A DNA stretch of 51,045 bases from NCBI GenBank assembly GCA_905192745.1, contig CAJJLZ010000019.1:1-51045 (forward strand), written 5' to 3'. Under the pieces are notes generated by a model. It made no database searches. It saw only the letters and a program-made list of their open reading frames with translations, and was not told the origin of the DNA. This DNA comes from an uncultured Oscillospiraceae bacterium (lineage in GTDB: Bacteria > Bacillota > Clostridia > Oscillospirales > Acutalibacteraceae). Position 1 is the stretch's first letter. Each line of letters begins with the position of its first letter. Made by a program: the position numbers and the translations under genes. This document shows positions 8,680 through 16,631 of this stretch, one piece after another.

Positions 8680-10482
8680 TCAGGCCAGCGCCGGGTCCAT
8701 CACGCCCTGATCCTGTGCCTGGGCGGTGTAGAGGTGATAATACAGCCCTTTCTTTGCCAGCAGTTCGTCGTGGCTGCCCTCTTCCAGAATGCTCCTGTTC
8801 CCGATATACAGAATCTTATCGCAGTTTTTGATGGTGGACAGGCGGTGGGCGATGATAAAGGAGGTCCGGCCTTTCAGCAGGGCCTGAATGCCTTCCTGAA
8901 GCAGGCGTTCGGTCTTGGTGTCGATGGAGGAAGTCGCTTCGTCCAGAATCAGGATTTTCGGATCGGACAGCAGAGTGCGGGCGAAGGCGATCAGCTGTTT
9001 CTGTCCCTGCGACAGGCGGCTGCCGCGTTCGTTCACCTCGGTGTAATATCCCTTCTCCATTTCCGTGATGAAGTCGTGGGCGCGCACCGCCTTGGCGGCT
9101 TCCATGACCTCCTGATCGGTGGCGTCCAGGCGGCCGTAGCGGATATTGTCCATAATGGTGCCGCTGAAAATGAAGCTGTCCTGCAGCATGATCCCCATCT
9201 GGGTACGCAGGGAGTGAAGGGTGACGCGGGAGATATCGTGCTCGTCGTCCACCAGTATCGCGCCGCCGGTCAGGTTATAGAAGCGGCTGATGAGATTGAC
9301 CACCGTGGTTTTTCCTGCGCCGGTCGGCCCGACCAGAGCGATGCTCTGCCCCGCCTCCGCCGTAAAGTTGATGTTTTCGAGGATGTTGATTCCCGGTTCG
9401 TAAGCGAAGGTAACGTCCTGAAAGGTGACCTTGCCCTGAATCTCCGGCAGTTCGGCCGCGCCGGGCAGATCATCCACCACCACCGGCTCATCCATGGTTT
9501 CAAAGATGCGTTCGAGGTAAGCGATGTTGTTGATAAAGTTATTATAGATATTGGCGAGGTTGGTGATCGGCTGCCAGAAGCGGCTGACGTAGTTGCCCAT
9601 CGCCAGAATAACGCCAAAGGTCACGAAAGAGCCGCCCAGCCAGTAAACGCCCGCGATGTACATCACGGTGAATACGATCTGGGTCAGCAGTTCGGAGCTC
9701 AGCCAGACCGAGTTGTTGATATACATGGCTTTCATCCACGCTTTGCGGCAGGCTTCCGCCAGCCGGCGCATGATGCCGATATTTTCTTCCTGCCGGGAGA
9801 AAAGCTGGCTGACCCGTACCCCGTCGATGCTTTCCGCGAGATAGGCGTTATAGTTGGAATTCTTGTTGGACTGCACCTGCCACGCCTTCCGCTGACGCGG
9901 TTTCAGAATCACGATCACCGCCACGAAAAGCGGCAGGCCGGCGACAATGATCCAGGACAGAGTGACGTTGGTGCTGAACATAAAGATCACAATAAAGATG
10001 ATGTTGATGATCTCCAGCACCATGTTGATGATGCCGTTCGAAAGCATATCCGCCACCGAGTTGACGTAGTTGATGACCCGGACCAGGATTTTCCCGGCCG
10101 GCCGGGAATCGTAATAGCTGAAGGGGAGTTTTTGCAGGTGGGCAAAGAGGTCTTCCCGGATGTCATAGATGATGTCCTGACTGACATACGCCATAATGCG
10201 GGAACGGATGGTAGTGAACAGGATGCTGATAAGGGTCAGCACGGCAAAGAAGACCGCCAGTTTCCCCAGCAGGGCATAGTCTTTGTTGGGCACCGCGTCG
10301 TCCAGCGTCCACTGCATGATCTTCGGCCCGAACAGGCCCGCGACGCTGGCCATGCCGCTGAGCAGCAGAGCGCCGACCATCTGCCAGCGATGACGCCGGA
10401 TATACTTGAAGGCCCGCCGGAGATGGGCAAAGCTGAACGGGGATTCCAGAGTTTCATCCACATCAAACTTGTTTCTGGCCAT
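8680..10482 (-). CDS. heterodimeric ABC exporter, subunit with canonical Walker B
   Basis: A 600-residue half-exporter: six-helix transmembrane domain (about 40-330) and ATPase domain (about 350-585). Walker A is GPTGAGKTT, the signature is LSQGQKQ (Gly to Gln relative to LSGGQ) and Walker B is ILILDEATSSID with the catalytic Glu. The partner gene upstream shows the mirror-image pattern, so together they form one canonical and one degenerate ATP site, as in TM287/288, BmrCD and LmrCD. Likely role: efflux of a drug, lipid or peptide; substrate unknown. Its ATG overlaps the partner's stop by one base (TGATG), so the two are translationally coupled. Confidence 0.92.
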   Translation of the reverse strand: MARNKFDVDETLESPFSFAHLRRAFKYIRRHRWQMVGALLLSGMASVAGLFGPKIMQWTLDDAVPNKDYALLGKLAVFFAVLTLISILFTTIRSRIMAYVSQDIIYDIREDLFAHLQKLPFSYYDSRPAGKILVRVINYVNSVADMLSNGIINMVLEIINIIFIVIFMFSTNVTLSWIIVAGLPLFVAVIVILKPRQRKAWQVQSNKNSNYNAYLAESIDGVRVSQLFSRQEENIGIMRRLAEACRKAWMKAMYINNSVWLSSELLTQIVFTVMYIAGVYWLGGSFVTFGVILAMGNYVSRFWQPITNLANIYNNFINNIAYLERIFETMDEPVVVDDLPGAAELPEIQGKVTFQDVTFAYEPGINILENINFTAEAGQSIALVGPTGAGKTTVVNLISRFYNLTGGAILVDDEHDISRVTLHSLRTQMGIMLQDSFIFSGTIMDNIRYGRLDATDQEVMEAAKAVRAHDFITEMEKGYYTEVNERGSRLSQGQKQLIAFARTLLSDPKILILDEATSSIDTKTERLLQEGIQALLKGRTSFIIAHRLSTIKNCDKILYIGNRSILEEGSHDELLAKKGLYYHLYTAQAQDQGVMDPALA

Positions 10483-12251
10483 CAGCAGGCCCCCCCTTCC
10501 ACCGCGGCGGCCGGCAGAGGCGCGTCCGCCGGCAGGTCGTTCTGCAGGGCGAAGGTTTCCCAGTAATACCCGCGGTTGCGGAGAAGCTCCGCATGAGTGC
10601 CCTGTTCCGCGATTTTCCCATGTTCCAGCACAAGAATCTGGTCGGCGTCCTTAACCGAGGAGATCCGCTGGGCGATAATGATTTTGGTGCAGGGGAAAGG
10701 CAGCTCCCGCAGCTGCTGCTGGATATACTTCTCGGTTTCCATATCCACGGCGGAGGTGGTGTCGTCCAGCACCAGCACGGCGGGGCGAACCGCCATGGCG
10801 CGGGCCAGCGCGATCCGCTGTTTCTGTCCGCCGGACAGGCCCACGCCGCGTTCCCCTACGATAGTGTCGTAACCCTCCGGCATTTTGGACACGAAATCGT
10901 CGGCGGCGGCGCGGCGGGCGAAGTCGTGCGCCTCCTCTTCGGTAAGGGAAAGGTCGCCGAAGGCGATATTTCCTTCCACCGTATCGGAGAAAAGGAACAC
11001 ATCCTGCGTCGCGGTGCCGATCGTTCCCCGGAGCTCCTGCAGCTTCCAGCGGCGCACATCGCAGCCGTCCAGCAGAATGGCGCCTTCCTTCACGTCGTAG
11101 AAACGGGCGAGAAGGTTGATTACGGTGGTTTTCCCCGCGCCGGTCGGTCCCATGATGGCCAGAGTCTGGCCCGGTTTCACCTCGAAGCTGACATGATCGA
11201 GCACCGTAACCGGCCCGAAGGAAAAGCTGACATCCCGGAACTCGATATGTCCCGCAGCCTCCGTATGCTCTTCCGCATCGGGGCGGTCGGCGATCAGCGG
11301 CCGGCCGTAATAGATTTCGATGATCTTGTTCGCGGAGGTGGAAAAGCGCTGAATGTCGTTAATCAGGTTCCCCAGATTGCGCATCGGGTTGGCCAGCGCC
11401 CAGGTCAGGTTGGTGAAGATCGTCAGGTCGCCGGGGGACAGCTCCCCCTGCATGATGAACAGACCGCCGAGAAAAACGGTAATCATGGTCATCAGGTTGG
11501 CAAGGGTTTCAATGAAGGGGAAGAAGGACAGCCACAGCTTGTTGATCGAAAGGTTGGCGTCCCGGAATTCCTTGTTGCGCGTGTGGAAACGGTCCTTTTC
11601 ATACTCTTCCCGGGTGAACGCCTTCACCACCCGGTTGCCCGCGATGTTTTCCTGTGCCGCGGTGTTCATCTCCGCCAGACGCTCCCGCATCGCGACAAAA
11701 CGGGGCCGCACCATTTTGGAATACACCTTGGTGATAATCATCAGCAGGGGCGTCACCGCCAGAAGCAGAAGGGTCAGCTTCCAGTTTACCAGAAAGAGCA
11801 GCACCAGAGTGGAGGTGAACATCATTACGCAGTCCACCACCTGATAGCACAGGTAGGAAAGGAAATGGCGGCACCAGTCCAGATCGCCGGAAAGGCGGGT
11901 CATCAGATCGCCGGTGCGGTTCCGGTCAAAGAAGCTGCTTTCCTGAAACTGCAGCACTTCGAACAGGCGGGTGCGGAGATTGTACAGCACATGCTGGGAG
12001 GAGATTTCAAAGGAAATGACCATCAGGTACCGCATCCCCAGGCGGGTAACCTGAACCGCCATCATCCCGGCGAGGAGAGGGATCAGAGGGTCGGGATTCT
12101 GGGCAATGATAACATCGTCAATCAGCAGGGAGGTCAGATAAGGGTTAATCAGCAGCATCACGCTGGTGACAGCCGAAAGCGTCAGGGCCATTATGTACAG
12201 TATTCGGTACTTGCGTCCCATGTTCTTCCACAGCCATCGCACTTGGAACAT
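10482..12251 (-). CDS. heterodimeric ABC exporter, subunit with degenerate Walker B
   Basis: A 589-residue half-exporter with the same layout as its partner. Walker A is GPTGAGKTT, the signature is a canonical LSGGQKQ, but Walker B reads VLVLDDTTSAVD: the catalytic Glu is replaced by Asp, which is the hallmark of the degenerate site in heterodimeric exporters. It is the first gene of the two-gene operon; the start ATG has GAAAGGAACGG upstream. No drug-sensing regulator is next to it. Confidence 0.92.
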   Translation of the reverse strand: MFQVRWLWKNMGRKYRILYIMALTLSAVTSVMLLINPYLTSLLIDDVIIAQNPDPLIPLLAGMMAVQVTRLGMRYLMVISFEISSQHVLYNLRTRLFEVLQFQESSFFDRNRTGDLMTRLSGDLDWCRHFLSYLCYQVVDCVMMFTSTLVLLFLVNWKLTLLLLAVTPLLMIITKVYSKMVRPRFVAMRERLAEMNTAAQENIAGNRVVKAFTREEYEKDRFHTRNKEFRDANLSINKLWLSFFPFIETLANLMTMITVFLGGLFIMQGELSPGDLTIFTNLTWALANPMRNLGNLINDIQRFSTSANKIIEIYYGRPLIADRPDAEEHTEAAGHIEFRDVSFSFGPVTVLDHVSFEVKPGQTLAIMGPTGAGKTTVINLLARFYDVKEGAILLDGCDVRRWKLQELRGTIGTATQDVFLFSDTVEGNIAFGDLSLTEEEAHDFARRAAADDFVSKMPEGYDTIVGERGVGLSGGQKQRIALARAMAVRPAVLVLDDTTSAVDMETEKYIQQQLRELPFPCTKIIIAQRISSVKDADQILVLEHGKIAEQGTHAELLRNRGYYWETFALQNDLPADAPLPAAAVEGGAC

Positions 12252-12315
12252 GACATCACCGTTCCTTTCCGCATCAAGGAGTGTTCCAAATCGGTCGTTT
12301 TTCAGGTACTTTCCG

Positions 12316-12343
12316 CGTCGTTTTTCGACGTACGATCATTATA
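12316..12343 (-). promoter_or_regulatory. promoter and 5' hairpin of the ABC exporter operon
   Basis: On the minus strand a perfect TATAAT sits at 12338-12343; no good -35 box is seen. Transcription would start near 12331, right at the hairpin CGTCG-AAAAA-CGACG (12316-12330), which could stabilise the mRNA end or be an operator. Confidence 0.45.
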
Positions 12344-12433
12344 CCGAATGGATAAAAAAAAGATACCCCTAATTTAAAAAAAGAACGACGAATTTTCGCT
12401 TCGGTTTTTAGCGATATTCCTTATGGAAAGAGA

Positions 12434-12477
12434 CGCCGGCCGGTTTCGGGGAAAGAAAGCGGCCGGCGATATTGTTT
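12434..12477 (+). terminator. GC-rich hairpin with T run
   Basis: Arms CGCCGGCCG and CGGCCGGCG are followed on the plus strand by ATATTGTTTTTT. Neighbouring genes on both sides are on the minus strand, where the trailing sequence is only TCTCTTTCC. It may end dus transcription inefficiently or stop antisense transcription. Confidence 0.5.
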
Positions 12478-12547
12478 TTTCATGAAACGCGCCCGGAAAA
12501 AGCGCGTGGGGAGAGCGGCGCGTTGCGATGAGACCGCCCGGCAGGCT

Positions 12548-13513
12548 CTATCCGTTTACCTCGGATACCTCGAGGCAGAGCGCGGCGAGATCGGCCAGCG
12601 TGGTGATCTGCCCGCTTTTTTCCCGGAAGCCCGCGGCCCCCCGCAGTCCCCGCATATACCAAGCGGCGTGCTTGCGCGCTTCCCGCAGGGCGACCCGTTC
12701 CCCCTTCAGCCGGGCGGCTTCGGTCACCTGCCGCAGCAGAATCTCCATCCGCCGGGAAACCGGGGGCTCGGGCAGAAGCGTACCGTGGGCAAGATAGGCT
12801 TCGATCTGGGAGAATATCCAGGGCGCGCCGAGCGCTCCCCGCCCCACCATAATCAGATCGCAGCCGGTGTGCTCGTACAGCGCGGCGGCGGAGCGGGCGT
12901 CAGTCACGTCCCCGTTCCCGATAACCGGGATGGAGACGGCCTGCTTCACCGCCCGGATGATGTCCCAGTCCACCGGCGGAGCGTACATCTGATCCCGCGT
13001 CCGGCCGTGGACGGTGACCGCCGCCGCGCCGCCGGCCTCCACCGCCTGAGCGACCTCGACGGCGTTGACCTCAGCGGCGGAGTAGCCCTTGCGGATTTTT
13101 GCCGTTACCGGAACGGGGACGGCCCCCGCCACGGCGGCGACGATTTTCCGGCACAGCTCCGGCTCCCGCATCAGGGCGCTGCCGCAGTGGTTGCCCGCGA
13201 TTTTGGGGGCGGGGCAGCCCATGTTGATGTCGATAATGTCCGGCTTGTGCCGCATGGCCAGCACAGCGGCGCGGGCCATAATGTCCGGGTCATCCCCAAA
13301 CAGCTGCACAGCGGCGGGCCGTTCCGCGTCATCCAGCCGGAGCAGACCGTTGCTTTTCTTATCCTCAAAGCAAAGGCCCTTGCAGCTTACCATTTCGCCC
13401 ACCACATAGGCGGCGCCGAACTCCACGCAGAGCTTGCGGAACGCCTGATCCGCCACCCCTGCCATCGGCGCGAGCGCGGCGCGCCCGTTGATTTCCACAG
13501 TTCCGATTTTCAT
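12548..13513 (-). CDS. dusB: tRNA-dihydrouridine synthase, DusB type
   Basis: A 321-residue FMN enzyme that reduces uridines in tRNA D-loops. The fold's start 'MKIGTVEINGRAALAPMAGV', the catalytic-Cys region 'INMGCPAPKIAGNHCGSALM' and the FMN-phosphate binding 'GNGDVTD...LIMVGRGALGAPWIF' are all present and in order. I chose the ATG at 13513 because AGGAGG lies six bases upstream; the longer frame has no such site. The gene sits downstream of queT with a hairpin between them. Confidence 0.92.
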   Translation of the reverse strand: MKIGTVEINGRAALAPMAGVADQAFRKLCVEFGAAYVVGEMVSCKGLCFEDKKSNGLLRLDDAERPAAVQLFGDDPDIMARAAVLAMRHKPDIIDINMGCPAPKIAGNHCGSALMREPELCRKIVAAVAGAVPVPVTAKIRKGYSAAEVNAVEVAQAVEAGGAAAVTVHGRTRDQMYAPPVDWDIIRAVKQAVSIPVIGNGDVTDARSAAALYEHTGCDLIMVGRGALGAPWIFSQIEAYLAHGTLLPEPPVSRRMEILLRQVTEAARLKGERVALREARKHAAWYMRGLRGAAGFREKSGQITTLADLAALCLEVSEVNG

Positions 13514-13561
13514 AGAGAGCCTCCTGTCCGGGCGGGATTGAAGCGGGATGGAAACGACAAA

Positions 13562-13610
13562 GAAAGCAAAAGGCATGGGATATATATCCATATCGCCATG
13601 CCCTTTGCCG
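13562..13610 (-). terminator. terminator after queT
   Basis: Arms GCAAAGGGCATGG and CCATGCCTTTTGC on the minus strand around a 16-base AT-rich loop, followed by TTTCTTT. On the plus strand the hairpin is followed by CGCGTCTTATTTTTT. Confidence 0.65.
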
Positions 13611-13656
13611 CGTCTTATTTTTTCTCCGCGTCCGCTGTTTCCTGTATACGGCGCGG

Positions 13657-14187
13657 TTACTTTCCGAATACGAGCTTTGCCGCGCCGGAACGGTCGAGCG
13701 CCGCGTACAGCACCAGACCGCAGACGGTGCAGGCGGCGAGCTGACCCAGACCGACATACAGCATGTTCAGCCCGGCCATCGGCCAGGAAAAGCCGTAAAA
13801 GGCGATGGTGAGCTCCAGTCCGATCACCACCGCGTTGACCAGCACCGGCGGCAGGGTGGCGAGGACCGGCAGGCCCTTAATCTTTGCGCCGCGCAGCCGA
13901 TAAGTCAGGAGGGCGGCGATCAGAGTGGCCAGCGGGCCGAGCAGGATATCCCAGGCTCCGGCGGGGTTGGCTCCCATCATCAGGCCGACGAGATTGGAGA
14001 CCAGACAGCCGACGGCCAGACCGGGAATGGCGGCCGGGGTGAAGGCCGGCAGGATGGTGAGCATCTCCGACACGCGGAACTGAACCGCGCCGAAGGCAGC
14101 CGCCGGGACGGCGAGCGTCAGCGCCGCGTACATGGCGGCGATCAGCCCGCCCTCCGCCAGACGGCGCAGGGGGGAATTGGTTTTCAT
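13657..14187 (-). CDS. queT: QueT, queuosine-precursor S-component of an ECF transporter
   Basis: A 176-residue integral membrane protein with about five or six hydrophobic segments. The QueT landmarks are FGAVQFRVSEMLTILPAF (near residue 32), PAAIPGLAVGCLVSNLVG, AWDILLGPLATL and 'LPPVLVNAVVIGLEL'. It binds preQ1 or a related base and needs the shared EcfA/A'/T module, which is not in this window. The chosen ATG has GGAAGGAAG upstream and is the only start that leaves the leader hairpins non-coding. The preQ1-like leader at 14268 and the promoter at 14360 support both the start and the function. Confidence 0.92.
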   Translation of the reverse strand: MKTNSPLRRLAEGGLIAAMYAALTLAVPAAAFGAVQFRVSEMLTILPAFTPAAIPGLAVGCLVSNLVGLMMGANPAGAWDILLGPLATLIAALLTYRLRGAKIKGLPVLATLPPVLVNAVVIGLELTIAFYGFSWPMAGLNMLYVGLGQLAACTVCGLVLYAALDRSGAAKLVFGK

Positions 14188-14267
14188 AAGGCTTTCTTCC
14201 TTCCACAGGAAAAGCGAGCGGCGGTACCGTTCCACCGGATGGCGGCGACAGGCCCCGCCCGTCTCTT

Positions 14268-14330
14268 CCATTAGTTTTATTCTGACAGGGACGGCGTCCC
14301 TGTCCGGTCAGGATGGTTTCGAACTGACCG
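14268..14330 (-). promoter_or_regulatory. candidate preQ1 riboswitch
   Basis: On the minus strand: P1 GGTCAG / CTGACC closes a loop starting TTC and containing ACCAT; after P1 comes a nine-pair hairpin GACAGGGAC / GTCCCTGTC, then an A-rich tail AATAAAACTAATGG. The CCAT of the loop can pair with ATGG of the tail, giving an H-type pseudoknot. The TTC...CC loop and the ATAAAACTAA tail resemble class I preQ1 aptamers; the extra hairpin between stem and tail resembles the class III layout known from Faecalibacterium-like queT leaders. The class is inference; the location before queT is strong support. Confidence 0.6.
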
Positions 14331-14359
14331 GCGGCCGGCAAAAAATGACCGCAACGTTT

Positions 14360-14388
14360 ACTATAGCCTGTTGAAAAGAAATTGTCAA
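14360..14388 (-). promoter_or_regulatory. sigma-A promoter of queT
   Basis: Minus-strand TTGACA, 17 bases, TATAGT. Transcription would start near 14353, about 25 bases before the candidate aptamer. The 134-bp MITE copy begins 15 bases upstream of the -35 box. Confidence 0.88.
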
Positions 14389-14403
14389 GGCGGCGGGGAG
14401 GGC

Positions 14404-14537
14404 GGGAGTGTCCTAATCGCGCATTTTATAAAACAAGTATTTTAGACATGCGCATATAGAAGATGCCTGTTTTCAAGGAGGGAGAGCGTCACCGCTTAGA
14501 ATCCACTTTTTATTAACTGCGTTTTTTGGACACTCCC
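14404..14537 (+). mobile_element. 134-bp MITE, copy 1
   Basis: A short element with perfect ten-base terminal inverted repeats GGGAGTGTCC / GGACACTCCC, extended imperfectly to GCGCA on the left. It is flanked by the eight-base direct repeat GGGAGGGC (14396-14403 and 14538-14545). A second copy of identical length in inverse orientation is at 49350-49483; by hand alignment they differ at 16 of 134 positions, mostly in one internal stretch. Eight-base target duplications and these termini fit an IS256-family parent, which is not in the window. It has no coding capacity. Confidence 0.85.
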
Positions 14538-14584
14538 GGGAGGGCCGACGCCTTTTGAAAATCCGCCAAACGGGGATCGACAGA

Positions 14585-14619
14585 CAAAAATCCCCCGTAC
14601 CATGCGGTACGGGGGATTT
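14585..14619 (-). terminator. terminator of pckG
   Basis: Arms AAATCCCCCGTACC and GGTACGGGGGATTT around a GCAT loop, followed by TTTTTG on the minus strand. Confidence 0.92.
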
Positions 14620-14637
14620 GCCCAGCCTTTCGGCGGA

Positions 14638-16419
14638 TTATTTCAGGTTGGCCTTCAGGGTCGCCAGCTCGTCCTCCAGCTCCTTCGGCAGCTTGTCGCC
14701 GAACTTCTGGTAGAACTCTTCGATGCCGTCGGCTTCCTTCGCCCACAGCTCCTTGTCAACGTCCAGAATCTTCTCCAGCGATTCCTCGGAAACCTCGCCT
14801 TCCAGACCCTCGATGTTGATGTCCTTCGCATAGGGGATGTAGCCGATGGCGGTCTCCTGTGCGTCCACCTTGCCTTCGCAGCGGTTGAGGATCCACTCGA
14901 GCACGCGGAGGTTGTCGCCGAAGCCCGGCCACAGGAAGTTGCCTTCGTCATCCTTGCGGAACCAGTTGACGTTGAAGATCTTCGGCGCCTTGTCGGGATC
15001 GAGGCCCGCGCCGATATCGATCCAGTGCTGCCAGTAGTCGGCCATGTGATAGCCGCAGAAGGGCAGCATCGCCATGGGGTCGCGGCGGACGACGCCGACG
15101 GCGCCGGCCGCGGCCGCGGTGGTTTCGGAGGCCATAATGGAGCCGACGAACACGCCGTGGTTCCAGTCTCTCGACTGATAGCACAGGGGGGCCAGCTTCG
15201 CGCGGCGGCCGCCGAACACGAACGCGGAGATCGGCACGCCCTGCGGATTCTCGAATTCACTGCTCAGGCAGGGGCAGTTGACAGCCGGCGCGGTGAAGCG
15301 GCTGTTGGGATGGGCCAGCTTCTTGCCTTCGGCGATATACTCCGGTCCGTTGACCTTGTTGCCGGTCCACTCTTCCGCGTTGACGGGCGGATTCTTGTCG
15401 AGGCCTTCCCACCACACGGTGTTGTCGTCCAGATTGCGGGCGACGTTGGTGAAGATGGTGCCCTTCTGGGTGGAGATCAGCGCGTTGGGGTTGGACTTCA
15501 TGTTGGTGCCGGGAGCCACGCCGAAGAAGCCGTTCTCCGGGTTGATGGCGTACAGACGGCCGTCCTCGCCCTTGCGGATCCAGGAGATGTCGTCGCCGAC
15601 GCACCAGACTTTATAGCCCTTCTTCTTATAGCCTTCCGGCGGGATGAGCATGGCGAGGTTGGTCTTGCCGCAGGCGGACGGGAAGGCGGCGCAGATGTAC
15701 TTCACTTCGCCCTGCGGGTTTTCCACGCCGAGGATGAGCATATGCTCGGCCTGCCAGCCTTCGTTCTTGCCCTGATAGGACGCGATGCGGAGAGCGAAGC
15801 ACTTTTTGCCGAGAAGGACGTTTCCGCCGTAAGCGGAGTTGACCGAAATGATGGTGTTGTCTTCCGGGAACTGGCAGATCCAGCGGTTTTCGGGATCCAC
15901 GCTGCACTTGCAGTGCAGGCCGCGCACCCAGTCGTTGCTGTCGCCGAGAACGTCCAGCACCTTCTGACCCACCCGGGTCATGATGCTCATGTTCAGCACA
16001 ACGTAGATGGAGTCGGTCAGCTCAATGCCCGCCTTGGAGAAGGGGGAGCCGACCGGGCCCATGGAGTAGGGGATGACGTACATCGTCCGGCCGCGATAGC
16101 TGCCGCGGGCGATATCGTACAGCATCTTGTAGGCTTCCTGCGGATCCTTCCAGTGGTTGGTGGGGCCGGCGTCCTCCTCCTTTTTCGAGCAGATGAGGGT
16201 GCGGTCCTCTACCCGGGCCACGTCGTTCGGCGCGGTGCGGTGGTAGTAGCAGCCCGGCAGCTTCTCCTGATTCAGTTCGATCATTTCGCCGGTCCGGCAG
16301 GCCTCGGCGCGAAGCGCCTCCAGCTGCTCTTCGGAACCGTCGATCCAGACGATTTTGTCCGGCTGTACCAGAGCAACTTTGTCCTCGATCCAGTCAAGAA
16401 CAGACTTGTTGTTTGTCAT
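14638..16419 (-). CDS. pckG: phosphoenolpyruvate carboxykinase (GTP)
   Basis: A 593-residue cytosolic enzyme that interconverts oxaloacetate + GTP with phosphoenolpyruvate + CO2 + GDP; in anaerobes it often runs in the CO2-fixing direction toward succinate. The P-loop-like kinase motif is FPSACGKTNLAML (near residue 230), preceded by GNVLLGKKCFALR, and the family block FVGSIMASETTAAA (near 395) is complete. Length and motifs match the GTP type, not the ATP type (pckA) more usual in Firmicutes. The start ATG follows AAAGGAG by nine bases. It is monocistronic, with its own promoter and terminator. Confidence 0.95.
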   Translation of the reverse strand: MTNNKSVLDWIEDKVALVQPDKIVWIDGSEEQLEALRAEACRTGEMIELNQEKLPGCYYHRTAPNDVARVEDRTLICSKKEEDAGPTNHWKDPQEAYKMLYDIARGSYRGRTMYVIPYSMGPVGSPFSKAGIELTDSIYVVLNMSIMTRVGQKVLDVLGDSNDWVRGLHCKCSVDPENRWICQFPEDNTIISVNSAYGGNVLLGKKCFALRIASYQGKNEGWQAEHMLILGVENPQGEVKYICAAFPSACGKTNLAMLIPPEGYKKKGYKVWCVGDDISWIRKGEDGRLYAINPENGFFGVAPGTNMKSNPNALISTQKGTIFTNVARNLDDNTVWWEGLDKNPPVNAEEWTGNKVNGPEYIAEGKKLAHPNSRFTAPAVNCPCLSSEFENPQGVPISAFVFGGRRAKLAPLCYQSRDWNHGVFVGSIMASETTAAAAGAVGVVRRDPMAMLPFCGYHMADYWQHWIDIGAGLDPDKAPKIFNVNWFRKDDEGNFLWPGFGDNLRVLEWILNRCEGKVDAQETAIGYIPYAKDINIEGLEGEVSEESLEKILDVDKELWAKEADGIEEFYQKFGDKLPKELEDELATLKANLK

Positions 16420-16511
16420 TGTTTCTATCTCCTTTCGATTGTCCCGGCCTTCGGGGGAAGGCCGTATCCCTTTTTACGGGATATGTACGGGAAAAATCGC
16501 TATCAGACTTT

Positions 16512-16541
16512 ATTATAGTCTATCCCCGGGGGATTACGCAA
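16512..16541 (-). promoter_or_regulatory. promoter of pckG
   Basis: Minus-strand TTGCGT, 18 bases, perfect TATAAT, giving a leader of about 85 bases before the ATG at 16419. Confidence 0.65.
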
Positions 16542-16631
16542 TATCCAAAATGTGAATATTTTGATAATTTTTTAACGTTTCGTCGGTAAAAGTGCATTTT
16601 TGGACGGAACATCCTGCAAATTGGCGGGCGT

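Noticed and set aside
8566..12377. Long plus-strand frames (666 and 594 residues) opposite the ABC exporter pair
   Set aside because: The minus-strand proteins have full ABC motifs and coupled starts; the plus frames have no family features.
14404..14537. The sequence upstream of queT as a second riboswitch or terminator
   Set aside because: A same-length inverted copy lies at 49350 with terminal inverted repeats and copy 1 has a target duplication, so a mobile element is the better explanation.
14602..16518. A 638-residue plus-strand frame opposite pckG
   Set aside because: Complete PEP carboxykinase motifs are on the other strand; the frame is an antisense shadow in a GC-rich gene and has no start signal.
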